Shown here one piece after another: positions 1 to 8,947 of a stretch of 64,000 nucleotides of DNA. Made by a program: the position numbers and the translations under genes. Each line of letters opens with the position of its first letter. Within the stretch, counting starts at the first letter, position 1. The notes below the pieces were generated by a model. The model made no database searches, was not told the origin of the DNA, and saw nothing but the letters and a program-made list of their open reading frames with translations. Source of the stretch: Paraburkholderia sediminicola (GTDB taxonomy: Bacteria > Pseudomonadota > Gammaproteobacteria > Burkholderiales > Burkholderiaceae); contig NZ_CADIKC010000018.1 in the NCBI RefSeq assembly GCF_902859805.1, forward strand, positions 49,299-113,298, read 5' to 3'.

Positions 1-1004
1 TGCGCGATGATCTGTCCGGCCGGCCGGGAGAAATTCAGTGCAAACGTCGGCATGTCGCCGCCCAGATAGTCGACCCGGAAAATCAGTTCGTCGGGCAGGT
101 CCTGAGTGCTGCGCCAGACGACCCAGCCGACCCCAAGCGGCGCGAGTCCGTATTTATGGCCCGACGCATTGATCGATTTGACGCGCGATACGCTGAAGTC
201 CCATTCAAGGTCCGGCTGAATGAACGGTGCGACGAAGCCGCCACTGGCAGCATCGACGTGAATCGGGATATCGAGCCCGACATTGGCTTGCAAGGCGTCG
301 AGCGCGCCCGCCAGCGCCTTCACCGGTTCATAGACACAGGTGAACGTGATGCCGAGTGTGGCCACGACGCCGATTGTGTTCTCGTCGCAATACTGGGCCA
401 GATCTTCCGGCCGTAGTCCGGTCGCGTCGCCGCTGAGCGGCACCTGCCGCATCTCAACGTCGAAGTACCTCGCGAATTTCGCCCAGCACACCTGCACCGG
501 TCCGCAGACGAAGTTCGGCTTGTCGGTCGGTTTGCCTTGCGCCTGCCTGCGCTTTTTCCACTGCCACTTGAGCGCGAGACCACCGAGCATGCACGCCTCG
601 CTCGACCCCGTCGTCGAACAGCCGGTGGTCTTCCACGACTTCGTGGCATGCCACAGATCGGCGAGCATATGCACGCAGCGCATTTCGATCTCGGCAGTTT
701 GCGGATATTCGTCCTTGTCGATCATGTTCTTGTCGATCGACAGATCCATCAGGCGCCGAACTTCGTCGTCGGCGTAAGTGGTGCAAAACGTCGCGACGTT
801 CTGCCGTGAGTTGCCATCCATGAATAATTCGTCGCGCACCAGATCGAATACGGCTCGGCGGTCGGACGATGTTTCCGGAATCCGGTACTTCGGGAGCGAC
901 GAACCGGAGATCATCGCGGCGTATTCATCAGCGACGGCATCGGGCGTGGGTGGCGGGGACTTGAGAAAGGTCATGAGGCGAGTTTCCTGACTTGAATTGA
1001 GCAT
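1..1004 (-). CDS. gadB: glutamate decarboxylase (C-terminal part beyond window)
   Basis: PLP-dependent cytosolic enzyme converting glutamate to GABA and CO2 with proton consumption, a typical acid-stress function. The reverse strand reads without a stop from an ATG at 1004 to the left edge, 334 codons of a family of about 460. Visible family signatures are the block NSRQNVATFC near residue 60, TGSSEACMLGG near 125, HVDAASGGFVAPF near 240 and SINASGHKYGLAPLG near 270, where the Lys of SGHKYG is the PLP lysine. A second in-frame ATG at 974 (MTFLKSPP) is a possible start. No gadC antiporter is next to it in this window. The upstream region carries a perfect 8+2+8 palindrome at 1102-1119 that recurs before the next two genes. 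Identification is firm; only the start is uncertain. Confidence 0.93.
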   Translation of the reverse strand, partial: MLNSSQETRLMTFLKSPPPTPDAVADEYAAMISGSSLPKYRIPETSSDRRAVFDLVRDELFMDGNSRQNVATFCTTYADDEVRRLMDLSIDKNMIDKDEYPQTAEIEMRCVHMLADLWHATKSWKTTGCSTTGSSEACMLGGLALKWQWKKRRQAQGKPTDKPNFVCGPVQVCWAKFARYFDVEMRQVPLSGDATGLRPEDLAQYCDENTIGVVATLGITFTCVYEPVKALAGALDALQANVGLDIPIHVDAASGGFVAPFIQPDLEWDFSVSRVKSINASGHKYGLAPLGVGWVVWRSTQDLPDELIFRVDYLGGDMPTFALNFSRPAGQIIA

Positions 1005-1306
1005 GGCAGGTTCGTGAACAAACACCTGGGCGAACGGAATGGCGACGTCAGGTAGACGGGAGAGCTTCCACTGCCACGGTGCGCGCAGGACCAATCGAAG
1101 TCGGTACGGTGCCGTACCGCACTGCGGCATCCCGATGCGATCTGTTCGTTGCATTACAACGCTATTACGCGCAAGGTGATGTTATTTACTGAACTGGTTC
1201 CAATCGGTCAGCACGTGGAGTTGGCCAAACCGGGGCATGCTGACGTTGCCGCTGTGATGTATGAGAGGCCGCGCTCGAGCGGCAACACTATCGTCGCGGC
1301 GACCGG
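1005..1306. other. intergenic region upstream of gadB
   Basis: This 302-bp gap lies between the start of the glutamate decarboxylase gene and the stop of the alcohol dehydrogenase, both on the minus strand. It should hold the gadB promoter. The only clear structure is the 18-bp palindrome at 1102-1119. The short reading frames inside it lack ribosome binding sites and recognisable content, so I see no gene here. Confidence 0.5.
1102..1119. promoter_or_regulatory. palindromic operator candidate, site A
   Basis: CGGTACGGTGCCGTACCG is a perfect inverted repeat with 8-bp arms around a 2-bp centre, about 100 bp upstream of the gadB start. Related copies lie at 2467-2484 and 2517-2534. The size and symmetry fit a dimeric regulator, for example TetR-like. 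The regulator is not identifiable from this window. Confidence 0.5.
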
Positions 1307-2344
1307 CTATGCAGAGATGATCACCTTCAGCGCGTGCGTGTCCGCGGCACGCTCGAAGGTCTCATAAGCGTCGAGAATCTGATCGAGCCTGAAGCGGTGC
1401 GTAATCAGAAGGCTGGCGTCGAGCTTGCGGGCGCGCAACGTATCCATCAGCATCGGTGTACTGACGGTATCGACCAGCCGCGTGGTGATGGTGATGTTTC
1501 GGTCCCACAGATGCTCCAGATGAAGATCGACCTTCACGCCATGTACGCCGACGTTCGCAATCGTCCCGCCCGGCGCGATGATAGCCTCGCACAATTCAAA
1601 GGTAGCCGGAATGCCGACCGCCTCTATTGCGGTATCGACGCCGCGGTCGGCCGTGAGTTTCATGATCGCCTTCACCGCATTGCCATCCGCGTTGTTGATC
1701 ACCGCGGTCGCACCGAAGCGCTTTGCGGTCTCAAGCCGGTTATCGTCCAGATCGATCATGATGATTTCGGCGGGAGAATAGAAACGGGCTGTGAGCAATG
1801 CCGCAAGCCCGATCGGCCCGCTGCCGACAATAGCCACGATGCTACCGGGCTGCACCCTCCCATTGAGCACACCGCACTCGAAGCCCGTCGGCAGGATATC
1901 GCTCAGCATCACCAGCGCTTCTTCGTCGGCGCCGTCGGGAATCCGGTAAAGACTGGTATCCGCGTGCGGAATCCGCACGAACTCGGCCTGTGTGCCGTCG
2001 ATCCTGTTGCCAAGAATCCAGCCGCCGCTGACACAATGGGAATACATGAGTTTGCGGCAGTACATGCATTTACCGCACGCGCTGATGCAAGAAATCAGGA
2101 CGCGTTCGCCTGGCTTGAACGCCGTGACGCCTGCGCCGACCTGCTCGATTACGCCGGTACCTTCATGGCCGAGCACGCGGCCGGGCTGACAGGTCGCGAC
2201 GTCGCCCTTGAGAATGTGCAGGTCCGTGCCGCAAATTGTCGTCTTGCTGATCTTGACGATGGCGTCGGTGGACGCCTCGATCTCGGGTTTGGGCCGTTCT
2301 TCAACAGCCTTCTTGCCAGCACCAAGATAAACGAATGCTTTCAT
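1307..2344 (-). CDS. zinc-dependent alcohol dehydrogenase (MDR family)
   Basis: A 345-residue medium-chain dehydrogenase that would oxidise an alcohol or reduce an aldehyde with NAD(P) in the cytosol. The N-terminal GroES-like domain has the catalytic zinc ligands (CGTDLH near residue 38 and GHEGTGVIE near 60) and a structural zinc loop CGKCMYC. The Rossmann domain begins at VGSGPIGLAA near residue 175. The start at 2344 (MKAFVYLGAG) is chosen over an in-frame extension to 2557 because the family begins with MKA and a CCGGAG ribosome binding site precedes it. The sequence resembles NAD-dependent threonine/alcohol dehydrogenase-like proteins found in acid- and stress-linked loci, but the substrate cannot be read. 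It shares a palindrome type with gadB, which suggests co-regulation. Confidence 0.88.
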   Translation of the reverse strand: MKAFVYLGAGKKAVEERPKPEIEASTDAIVKISKTTICGTDLHILKGDVATCQPGRVLGHEGTGVIEQVGAGVTAFKPGERVLISCISACGKCMYCRKLMYSHCVSGGWILGNRIDGTQAEFVRIPHADTSLYRIPDGADEEALVMLSDILPTGFECGVLNGRVQPGSIVAIVGSGPIGLAALLTARFYSPAEIIMIDLDDNRLETAKRFGATAVINNADGNAVKAIMKLTADRGVDTAIEAVGIPATFELCEAIIAPGGTIANVGVHGVKVDLHLEHLWDRNITITTRLVDTVSTPMLMDTLRARKLDASLLITHRFRLDQILDAYETFERAADTHALKVIISA

Positions 2345-2466
2345 TGTCGGTAACTCCGGTTGCATTGGATCGGCCCGTACGCAGTGGTTCATGTCTGTTC
2401 GGGCGGTTGAACTGACGCGCGACTGTCGTCGCTTGAACCCACTCTGCCGTGTCACCCGGAGAAAGT

Positions 2467-2484
2467 CGGTACGGTGGCAGACCG
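2467..2484. promoter_or_regulatory. palindromic operator candidate, site B (degenerate)
   Basis: CGGTACGGTGGCAGACCG matches site A at 15 of 18 positions, with one half-site intact. It lies 123 bp upstream of the alcohol dehydrogenase start. Confidence 0.4.
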
Positions 2485-2516
2485 CATGGCGGCCGACCGA
2501 GCGCGTTGCTCCGACC

Positions 2517-2534
2517 GCGTACGGCACCGTACCG
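2517..2534. promoter_or_regulatory. palindromic operator candidate, site C
   Basis: GCGTACGGCACCGTACCG, read on the other strand, matches site A at 16 of 18 positions and keeps the central 14-bp palindrome. It lies between the divergent alcohol dehydrogenase and YbhN-like genes, where it could control either or both. Confidence 0.45.
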
Positions 2535-2644
2535 ACATCGCGCCAGGTCGCGAGCAACGTGTTTTTAAGCGCTCAGGGGCAGGCAACGTGACGCCACCCG
2601 CAAGCGCCCAAACTCTTGCGGCACTTTCAATCCCATCTCGTCCA

Positions 2645-3730
2645 ATGAGCACTTCGCAGATCCGCTCCGCCCGTACCCCGCGTATGCCGGGAACCGGCGC
2701 GTTGCTGCCCAAGCCGATGCCCGTCGCCGAAACCGGCCTCGTACACATCGCTCCTGGGCTGCTCGGTAAATCATCGCGGTTTCGCTCGCTCGTGTTCTGG
2801 ATCGTCGGGCTAATGGGCTTTCTCGCCGTCATTCTGGTGGTGCTTCACCTCGGCTCGCTGCAAAAGATGGCCGGACTGATACGCTCGGCGCGTCCCGGCT
2901 GGATGCTTGTCGCGCTTGCGGTTCAGTCCTGCACCTATGTCAGTGCGGCATTCGTATGGCGCGAGGCTTTGCGCCAGGCCGGACATCCCCTGTCTCTGCG
3001 CGCCCTGATTCCACTCGGCATCGCCAAGGTCTTTACCGATCAGGTGCTGCCGAGCGGCGGCATCAGCGGCACGATGCTCGTGGTACGCGGCCTGACCGGC
3101 CGGCGAGTCCCTGCCGGGATCGCGATGGCCGCCATGCTGGTCGGCATGGTGTCGTACGACATCGCCTACCTGTTCGTGGTGCTCGCAAGTGCCGGCGTGC
3201 TGTGGCTTCAACATCGGCTGAACGTGGCGCTGATCGCCGGCGTGGCGATCTTCGTGGTCGTGACGGTGGCGGTGCCCGCTGCCGTGCTGGGGCTCAAACA
3301 ATGGGGCCAACGTGCGCCGATCGCGTGGCTCAGCAGGTGCCTGGGCGTGACCGCGCTGCTCCAGGAGTTGGCCGACGCACCCACTCGCCTGCTGCGCAAC
3401 CCGCGCCTGCTGCTGCAGACAGTGGGACTGCAACTGGCCATCTTCATCTTCGATGCCTTGACCCTCTGGCTTGCGTTCAACGCGATCGGCGAAGTACCGC
3501 CGCTTTGGGTGGTGTTCGTGAGCTTCATCATCGCGTCAATGGTGGCCACCATCGGTCCCATTCCGGTCGGCTTGGGGACCTTTGAAGCCACCTCCGTGGG
3601 GATGCTGAGTCTGCTTGGTGTGTCGATGGAGGCGGCGCTCGCCGCCACCCTTCTGTTGCGCGCCCTGACGTTCTGGCTGCCGATGCTGCCCGGCATCTGG
3701 TTAGCGCGCCGGGAAATACGGCGCCGTTAG
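2645..3730 (+). CDS. YbhN/UPF0104-type integral membrane protein (LPG synthase TM domain)
   Basis: A 361-residue inner-membrane protein of the family related to the transmembrane flippase half of lysylphosphatidylglycerol synthase. About eight hydrophobic segments can be seen after residue 45, together with the family features LPSGGISGTMLVVRGL near residue 135 and PIPVGLGTFEATSVGMLSLLG near 305. Bacterial members are stand-alone membrane proteins of mostly unknown role. There is no synthetase domain here, so lipid aminoacylation is not implied. The start at 2645 is the best of several in-frame ATGs (2474 and 2684 are alternatives); no strong ribosome binding site decides between them. It is divergent from the dehydrogenase, shares the palindrome-containing promoter region, and converges on the hybrid kinase gene with only 23 bp between stops. 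Confidence 0.82.
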   Translation: MSTSQIRSARTPRMPGTGALLPKPMPVAETGLVHIAPGLLGKSSRFRSLVFWIVGLMGFLAVILVVLHLGSLQKMAGLIRSARPGWMLVALAVQSCTYVSAAFVWREALRQAGHPLSLRALIPLGIAKVFTDQVLPSGGISGTMLVVRGLTGRRVPAGIAMAAMLVGMVSYDIAYLFVVLASAGVLWLQHRLNVALIAGVAIFVVVTVAVPAAVLGLKQWGQRAPIAWLSRCLGVTALLQELADAPTRLLRNPRLLLQTVGLQLAIFIFDALTLWLAFNAIGEVPPLWVVFVSFIIASMVATIGPIPVGLGTFEATSVGMLSLLGVSMEAALAATLLLRALTFWLPMLPGIWLARREIRRR

Positions 3731-3753
3731 GCGCTTTACGGCTGAGGGAACCT

Positions 3754-6700
3754 CTACATGCGTGACGTCCCCTGCGTCCCTGCGCCAAATAAGCGGATCA
3801 AGGCTTCATAGTCGACCGGCTTGGTCAGATGATGGTCGAACCCAGCCTCGACTGATTTGAGGCGATCCGCCGGCAGTCCGTATCCGGTGACGGCCACCAG
3901 GATCACATTTCGATTTGCCCCGGATTCGCGTAGCCTTCTCGCTACTTCGTAACCGTCCATGCCTGGAAGGCCGATGTCGAGAAGTACGAAGTCAGGGTTG
4001 AAGGTCGCCGCCGCGCTGAGTCCCGAAACACCATCTATGCGCGTCTCGACCTGATGACCCTCATTGGCGAGAAGCATGCCCAACGCCTCACTCGCATCGG
4101 CGTTGTCATCAATAATCAGAATCCGCTGCGGGCAGGCGATGACAGGTGCCGGCTGCAAACTGATCCGATCTCCGGGGACGGGTCCCGGATCGAGAGGCAG
4201 ATCGACGACAAACTCACTGCCAGTCTTGCCATCGCTAATGGCCCGAACCGAACCGCCATGCAACTCGACCAGTCGCCGCGCCACGGACAGGCCAACACCC
4301 AGGCCGTTGTTGCGCTGGCTGCCGGATGCGGGCCCCTGGACAAACATGTCGAAAAGACTTTCGAGCATCGAGGACGGGATACCATTCCCGTTGTCTTTGA
4401 TGCTGAGTGAAAGCCGATGCGCCGCGGTGGTCGCCCGCAGTTGTATGGAACCGCCCGGCGCGGTGTATTTCGCCGCGTTGATTATGATGTTCTCGATGAC
4501 TTGCGACAGGCGGGTCGAGTCTGCGTTTAGCCAGATGGGCTCTTCAGGCAGGGAGACGGACAATGAATGGCGGCGCTCATCGACGATCGGCTGGCAAACT
4601 TCGATGGCGCTCTGGACGATTGTTTTCAGCAGAACCGTCTGTCGATTCAACTCGATGCTGCCACTTGTTATCCGGGTGATATCGAGCATGTCGTTCACGA
4701 GGTGCATCATTGCGCGCCCCTGCCTTTGAATGACGCCGGCGGCCCAGTCCTTCTGCGTGACCGGAACCGTTTTCGACGCGAGCAAATCTCCGGCGGAAAC
4801 CAGCGCCGCAAGTGGATTGCGCAGCTCATGGCCGAGCATGGCCAGAAATTCGTTTTTTCGACGGTCGGCGACCGCCAGCTGTTCGGCTCGCTCGCGAAGG
4901 TGAGCATTGCTCACGCTGCGGTTGACGAGATCGCGCTCAGTTGATGACACCGCAATAGCGTTGCCCGCGTCGTCCGACAGGACCGACAGCGTGAGCCAGA
5001 TATCAACCACGCGTCCGTCCTTCGTTACCCGCTGTGTCTCGTAGGAATGCAGCGCCTCATTGTGCTCAGCGTGGTGGATGAAGTCGAGATGATCCTGCCT
5101 GGCACCGCGTGGGACCAGGTCGGAGACGGTCATACACAACGCTTCAGTCTCGCTATAGCCGTACATCGCGCTAGCCGCGCGGTTCCAGGCGAGAAAGCGG
5201 CCTTTGAGGTCGAATACCGTCACCGCGTCGTTCGAATCCTGAACCACGGCGGCAAGGCGCCGGGCACGTTCATCGGACAGCTTGACCTGGGTGATATCTG
5301 TCCATGTGACCACGACGCCAGCAGGCGGCATTCCGCGAACCGCAATGTAGGGCGTAATGCGGCGGACATACCATTCCGCGGTCGCGGTTTCGATTTCCTT
5401 TTCCACCTTCTCGTTGAGGCCCAGAAGTATCCTGTCGACCTCCTCCGGCAACGCGTTGCCGAGCGGGTTGCCGAGAACCTCTACGATCCTGCGCCCGATG
5501 TCCGGCGGCGCAAGTCCCAGGATCCTCGCCGCGCTGGGCGTAAACCGTTTGATCAGACCCTGCCTGTCGAGAAGCAGTGTTGATATTTCCGTGCTGGCAA
5601 GCAGATTCGTGACGTCCTCACTGAGAACCTCCAACTGGTGGACCTTCTGCTCGAGCTGGGAATTGACGACATTCAATTGCTCGTTGACCGCCTGTAGCTC
5701 CTCTTTCGACGTTTCGAGCTCTTCGTTCGCGGAGCGCAGTTCCTCATTCATCGAAAGGATTTCTTCGTTCGATACCCGCAATTCGCTATTGCTCTCCTCC
5801 AGTTCCTCGATTGTGCTGCCAAGCTCTACCTGCGTTGTGCGAAGCTCGCTCTCGAGATGCCAGAGGTCGGAATCCGCGCCGGAGGGCGCCGTCGACGCAG
5901 GCCGGTCGGCCGTCGGCAACCTCGCGAAGATGACAAGCAATGCCTTGCCGGCATGCATCGTGTCGAACGGTCGCGTCACCGTGATTTTCACCGCGGGCGC
6001 GCCACCGTCAGCGACGATTTCACTGACCGGCGAGGCTGCCTGGTCCTGGACCGCCCGGCGCAATACAATCCGCAGCTTGAGGCGCAGGCCGTCGCGCGCC
6101 ATGTCGAGAATATTGCCGGTTGGCTCACCTGCCGGCTGCGTCAGGTATTCGTCCGTCGAGCCGCTCACGTAGAGCACCTGGTGAGCAGAATTGATCAGCA
6201 CCGAGGCGGCATGGTGCTCTTCCAGCAGCGTGGCGTTGACCAGTTCCGCGTAACCTTTGCTGCGGACACCGACGCGGCTTGCGGGCGGGAATTCCTCGCG
6301 GCGCGCCGTACTTGCGGAAAACCGGTAGCCAGTGACAGCCGGTGCGATGACCGGACTGCGCTGGTAAATACGCCAGGCTCTCGACACCTCCTGGAACTGG
6401 GTGGAATCGGGATCGGTACTTTCCGATCGTCCCAGAAACAGGTAGCGCTTCGGATTGAGCGCGAAGTGGAATAGCTCAAATACCCGCTGCTGGGCTTCGG
6501 GCTCGAGGTAGATCAGCAGGTTCCGGCAACTGATCAGATCGACGCGGGAAAACGGTGGATCAGCAATAAGGTTCTGCGGGGTGAACAGAACCGTTTCGCG
6601 AAGTTCCTGCCGGATCTGGAATCCATCGCTGTGCGTCTGAAAGAAACGCTCGAGCCGCGCTTCACCCACTGGTGACGCGACGCTGGCCGAATAGATGCCC

Positions 6701-7791
6701 TGACGTGCGCGTCCCAGCGCAACGCGGTTCACGTCGGAGGCAAGGATCATGAACGGCCGCGTCACCCGGCGCTTCTCGATCTCCTCGGTCAGCAGCATGG
6801 CCATCGAATAGGCTTCTTCGCCCGTTGCGCATCCCGGCACCCATACACGAATTGGCTGCTCGCTCTGAGGCTCCTCCAGCAGAACGCTCAGCACGCGTTC
6901 GGACAGTGCGGTCCAAGCATCAGGATCGCGGAAGAACTCCGTCACACCGATCATCATATCGAGACTGAGTGCCTGAGCCTCCTCGGGCGAGGCCGACAGG
7001 ACGCCGCAATAGGCATCAAGGCTATCAATCCGGTTGACCGCCATGCGGCGGGCAATGCGACGCTGAAGCGTTCCCCGTTTGTAGCCCCTGAAATCTGATC
7101 CGGCAGCCGCAAGCGCCCTGAGCACCGGTTCAAGATCGACTGGCCGCGCGGCATCCACCGCGGCTAGCGACGTCCCGGCCGTGGATCGTGTGATGTAATC
7201 GAACAGCGCAGCAGGCATGTTTTCAACCGGCAGCACATAATCGACCAACCCCGTTGCGATTGCATGGCCAGGCATTGCGCTGTGCTCCGCCGTGTCAGGC
7301 GTTTGCGCCATGACCATGCCGCCCTCGGCCTTGATCGCTCTCAGGCCCGCTGAACCGTCCGCGTTCGCGCCAGTGAGCACGATCCCGATAGCACGGTCCC
7401 GTTGGTCAGCCGCTAGTGACGTGAAGAACGCGTCGATCGGCATGGGGATTGCTGGACGATCAACGGCGGCACGCAGCCTGAACGCGTCTTGCTCGATAAC
7501 AACCGACACCTTCGGCGGGATGACATAGACGTGCCCCGCGCGCGGTATAACGCCGTCCTCAATCGCCGACACAGGCAAAGCCGTGTCTTTCGCCAGCAAC
7601 CCCGGGAGATGACTCTCGGCGCCTGGAGCCAGGTGGACAACGACCACGAAGGCAACGTCGGCCGGAATTTCGGAAGCCGCCCTGAAAAACAGGCTCAGCG
7701 CATGAAGGCCACCGGCCGACGCACCGATTGCGACTATGCGGGGAGCGACGACCAGCCCTGGCGCAGCAGAAGTGTTATTGGAATCATTCAT
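3754..7791 (-). CDS. CheB-CheR-PAS-histidine kinase-receiver hybrid sensor
   Basis: A 1345-residue multidomain signalling protein. In order: a CheB methylesterase domain (about 15-200; GASAGG serine, VVHLAPG histidine, TGANADGSAG aspartate, all three catalytic positions kept), a CheR methyltransferase (about 210-490; SAM loop VPGCATGEEAY), a coiled coil rich in EELE/NEEL heptads (about 645-740), two PAS domains (about 745-980), a HisKA dimerisation domain with the phospho-acceptor His in MLGHELRNPLAAL (about 1010), a HATPase domain (N-box NIIINAAKY, G-box GLGVGLSVARRLVELHG) and a C-terminal receiver with acceptor Asp in FVLLDIGLPGMDG. No transmembrane segment is visible, so it should be cytosolic. 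There is no chemoreceptor or che gene beside it, and its partner output is unknown. The start ATG at 7791 is divergent from the Crp/Fnr-type gene. Confidence 0.92.
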   Translation of the reverse strand: MNDSNNTSAAPGLVVAPRIVAIGASAGGLHALSLFFRAASEIPADVAFVVVVHLAPGAESHLPGLLAKDTALPVSAIEDGVIPRAGHVYVIPPKVSVVIEQDAFRLRAAVDRPAIPMPIDAFFTSLAADQRDRAIGIVLTGANADGSAGLRAIKAEGGMVMAQTPDTAEHSAMPGHAIATGLVDYVLPVENMPAALFDYITRSTAGTSLAAVDAARPVDLEPVLRALAAAGSDFRGYKRGTLQRRIARRMAVNRIDSLDAYCGVLSASPEEAQALSLDMMIGVTEFFRDPDAWTALSERVLSVLLEEPQSEQPIRVWVPGCATGEEAYSMAMLLTEEIEKRRVTRPFMILASDVNRVALGRARQGIYSASVASPVGEARLERFFQTHSDGFQIRQELRETVLFTPQNLIADPPFSRVDLISCRNLLIYLEPEAQQRVFELFHFALNPKRYLFLGRSESTDPDSTQFQEVSRAWRIYQRSPVIAPAVTGYRFSASTARREEFPPASRVGVRSKGYAELVNATLLEEHHAASVLINSAHQVLYVSGSTDEYLTQPAGEPTGNILDMARDGLRLKLRIVLRRAVQDQAASPVSEIVADGGAPAVKITVTRPFDTMHAGKALLVIFARLPTADRPASTAPSGADSDLWHLESELRTTQVELGSTIEELEESNSELRVSNEEILSMNEELRSANEELETSKEELQAVNEQLNVVNSQLEQKVHQLEVLSEDVTNLLASTEISTLLLDRQGLIKRFTPSAARILGLAPPDIGRRIVEVLGNPLGNALPEEVDRILLGLNEKVEKEIETATAEWYVRRITPYIAVRGMPPAGVVVTWTDITQVKLSDERARRLAAVVQDSNDAVTVFDLKGRFLAWNRAASAMYGYSETEALCMTVSDLVPRGARQDHLDFIHHAEHNEALHSYETQRVTKDGRVVDIWLTLSVLSDDAGNAIAVSSTERDLVNRSVSNAHLRERAEQLAVADRRKNEFLAMLGHELRNPLAALVSAGDLLASKTVPVTQKDWAAGVIQRQGRAMMHLVNDMLDITRITSGSIELNRQTVLLKTIVQSAIEVCQPIVDERRHSLSVSLPEEPIWLNADSTRLSQVIENIIINAAKYTAPGGSIQLRATTAAHRLSLSIKDNGNGIPSSMLESLFDMFVQGPASGSQRNNGLGVGLSVARRLVELHGGSVRAISDGKTGSEFVVDLPLDPGPVPGDRISLQPAPVIACPQRILIIDDNADASEALGMLLANEGHQVETRIDGVSGLSAAATFNPDFVLLDIGLPGMDGYEVARRLRESGANRNVILVAVTGYGLPADRLKSVEAGFDHHLTKPVDYEALIRLFGAGTQGTSRM

Positions 7792-8056
7792 GGCGCCACG
7801 CTGGAGACTGCTGGATCGCCAGTGTAGCGCCTATTACGCGGCGGCTGATCGAACTTCAGGCGCAGGGGCATTCAGCTTTTATCGTCCTGCGTCGCAAACG
7901 GACCCGGCGAGGACGCGTTTGATGTGAAAACAGACTCGCGCTCCCATGCTCGACGTACTATGCGCACTGCTTCCAATATCCACATCGATGTGTCACGCAC
8001 AGGAACAGGTCGGCGACACGGTGCGGTTTCCAGACAATCTGCGAGGAATGTGGCAA

Positions 8057-8776
8057 ATGTTGAAGGAAGACAATCGAAACGGTAATCACCTTCTTGCGGT
8101 GCTGGACGAGTCGGAGTGGGCACGCGTCGCTCCGCATCTGGTGCCGGTGGACATGTCATTGGGACAGGTCATCTACGAGGCTGGCGATCGTCTCAACCAC
8201 GTCTATTTCCCGGCGACATCGATCGTTTCGTTGCTGTACGTTCTGGAGAACGGCGCGTCCGCGGAAATTGCCGTCGTCGGTAACGAAGGGTTGATTGGCA
8301 TAGCACTCTTCATGGGCGGCGAAACCACGTCGGGCCGGGCGGTTGTGCAGAGCGCCGGGCGCGCATATCGACTGGATGCTAATGTCCTCAAAGAGGAATT
8401 CCATCGCGCGGGTGCGGTGCAACGTCTGTTGCTGCGCTATACCCAGGCATTGATCACGCAGATGGCTCAGACCGCCGTGTGCAACCGGCACCACTCAATT
8501 GACCAGCAACTGTGTCGGTGGCTGCTTCTTAGCATCGACCGGTTACCATCGAATGAACTGACGATGACACAGGAACTCATCGCCAACATGCTTGGCGTCC
8601 GGCGAGCCGGCGTGACAGAAGCGGCGGTGAAACTGCAGGATGCCGGGCTGATCCGCTACAGCCATGGCCGTATTGAGGTGCTGGACCGAGCTGGACTCGA
8701 AAAGCGCGCGTGCGAGTGCTATCGCGTTGTCAGGAGAGAGTGCGAAAGACTGCTGCCTGATCTGAAGGCGATGTGA
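8057..8776 (+). CDS. Crp/Fnr-family transcriptional regulator
   Basis: A 239-residue regulator with an N-terminal cyclic-nucleotide-binding-type beta barrel (about 10-140) and a C-terminal winged helix (about 160-220; LTMTQELIANMLGVRRAGVT is the helix-turn-helix). The barrel lacks the FNR cysteine cluster and the CRP-type cAMP phosphate-binding signature (GExxGE...RSA), so its signal is unknown. Many Burkholderia paralogues look the same. The start at 8057 is preferred because GCGAGGA lies about nine bases upstream. A longer in-frame frame from 7946 adds 37 residues unlike the family, and an ATG at 8048 sits too close to the ribosome binding site. It lies between the divergent giant kinase and the sorbosone-dehydrogenase-like gene. 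No target site was recognised. Confidence 0.85.
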   Translation: MLKEDNRNGNHLLAVLDESEWARVAPHLVPVDMSLGQVIYEAGDRLNHVYFPATSIVSLLYVLENGASAEIAVVGNEGLIGIALFMGGETTSGRAVVQSAGRAYRLDANVLKEEFHRAGAVQRLLLRYTQALITQMAQTAVCNRHHSIDQQLCRWLLLSIDRLPSNELTMTQELIANMLGVRRAGVTEAAVKLQDAGLIRYSHGRIEVLDRAGLEKRACECYRVVRRECERLLPDLKAM

Positions 8777-8850
8777 CGGAGTCAACTTCTATAAAGCTGG
8801 TAAGTCACCCATCGTCCACCTTCTCCTTAGATCATCTGAAGGTCAGCTTT

Positions 8851-8874
8851 CCCCCGCTCTTCTTCCAGAGGGGG
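8851..8874 (+). terminator. possible hairpin after the Crp/Fnr gene
   Basis: A C-rich arm (CCCCCGCTCT) pairs with AGAGGGGG across a short loop, with one bulged G. It lies about 75 bp after the regulator's stop. There is no T run after it, so terminator function is only possible. Confidence 0.25.
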
Positions 8875-8947
8875 CCATCCCGCGATAGGGCAGGCAGAAA
8901 AATTGCTGCGGGGGATTTAATTCAACAGATCGTCACCTGGAAACCCC

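Larger units (their letters stand above)
2345..2644. other. divergent promoter region with palindrome sites B and C
   Basis: This 300-bp region lies between the divergent alcohol dehydrogenase and membrane-protein genes. It contains two copies of the CGGTACGG-type palindrome whose centres are 50 bp apart, close to five helical turns. A reading frame running through it, which would extend the membrane protein upstream to 2474, overlaps these sites and is composed of Arg/Ala-rich sequence unlike the family, so it is probably not translated. Confidence 0.5.

Noticed and set aside
1334..2353. Long plus-strand frame opposite the alcohol dehydrogenase gene
   Set aside because: It is antisense to a clear dehydrogenase and has no family features; long shadow frames are normal in GC-rich DNA.
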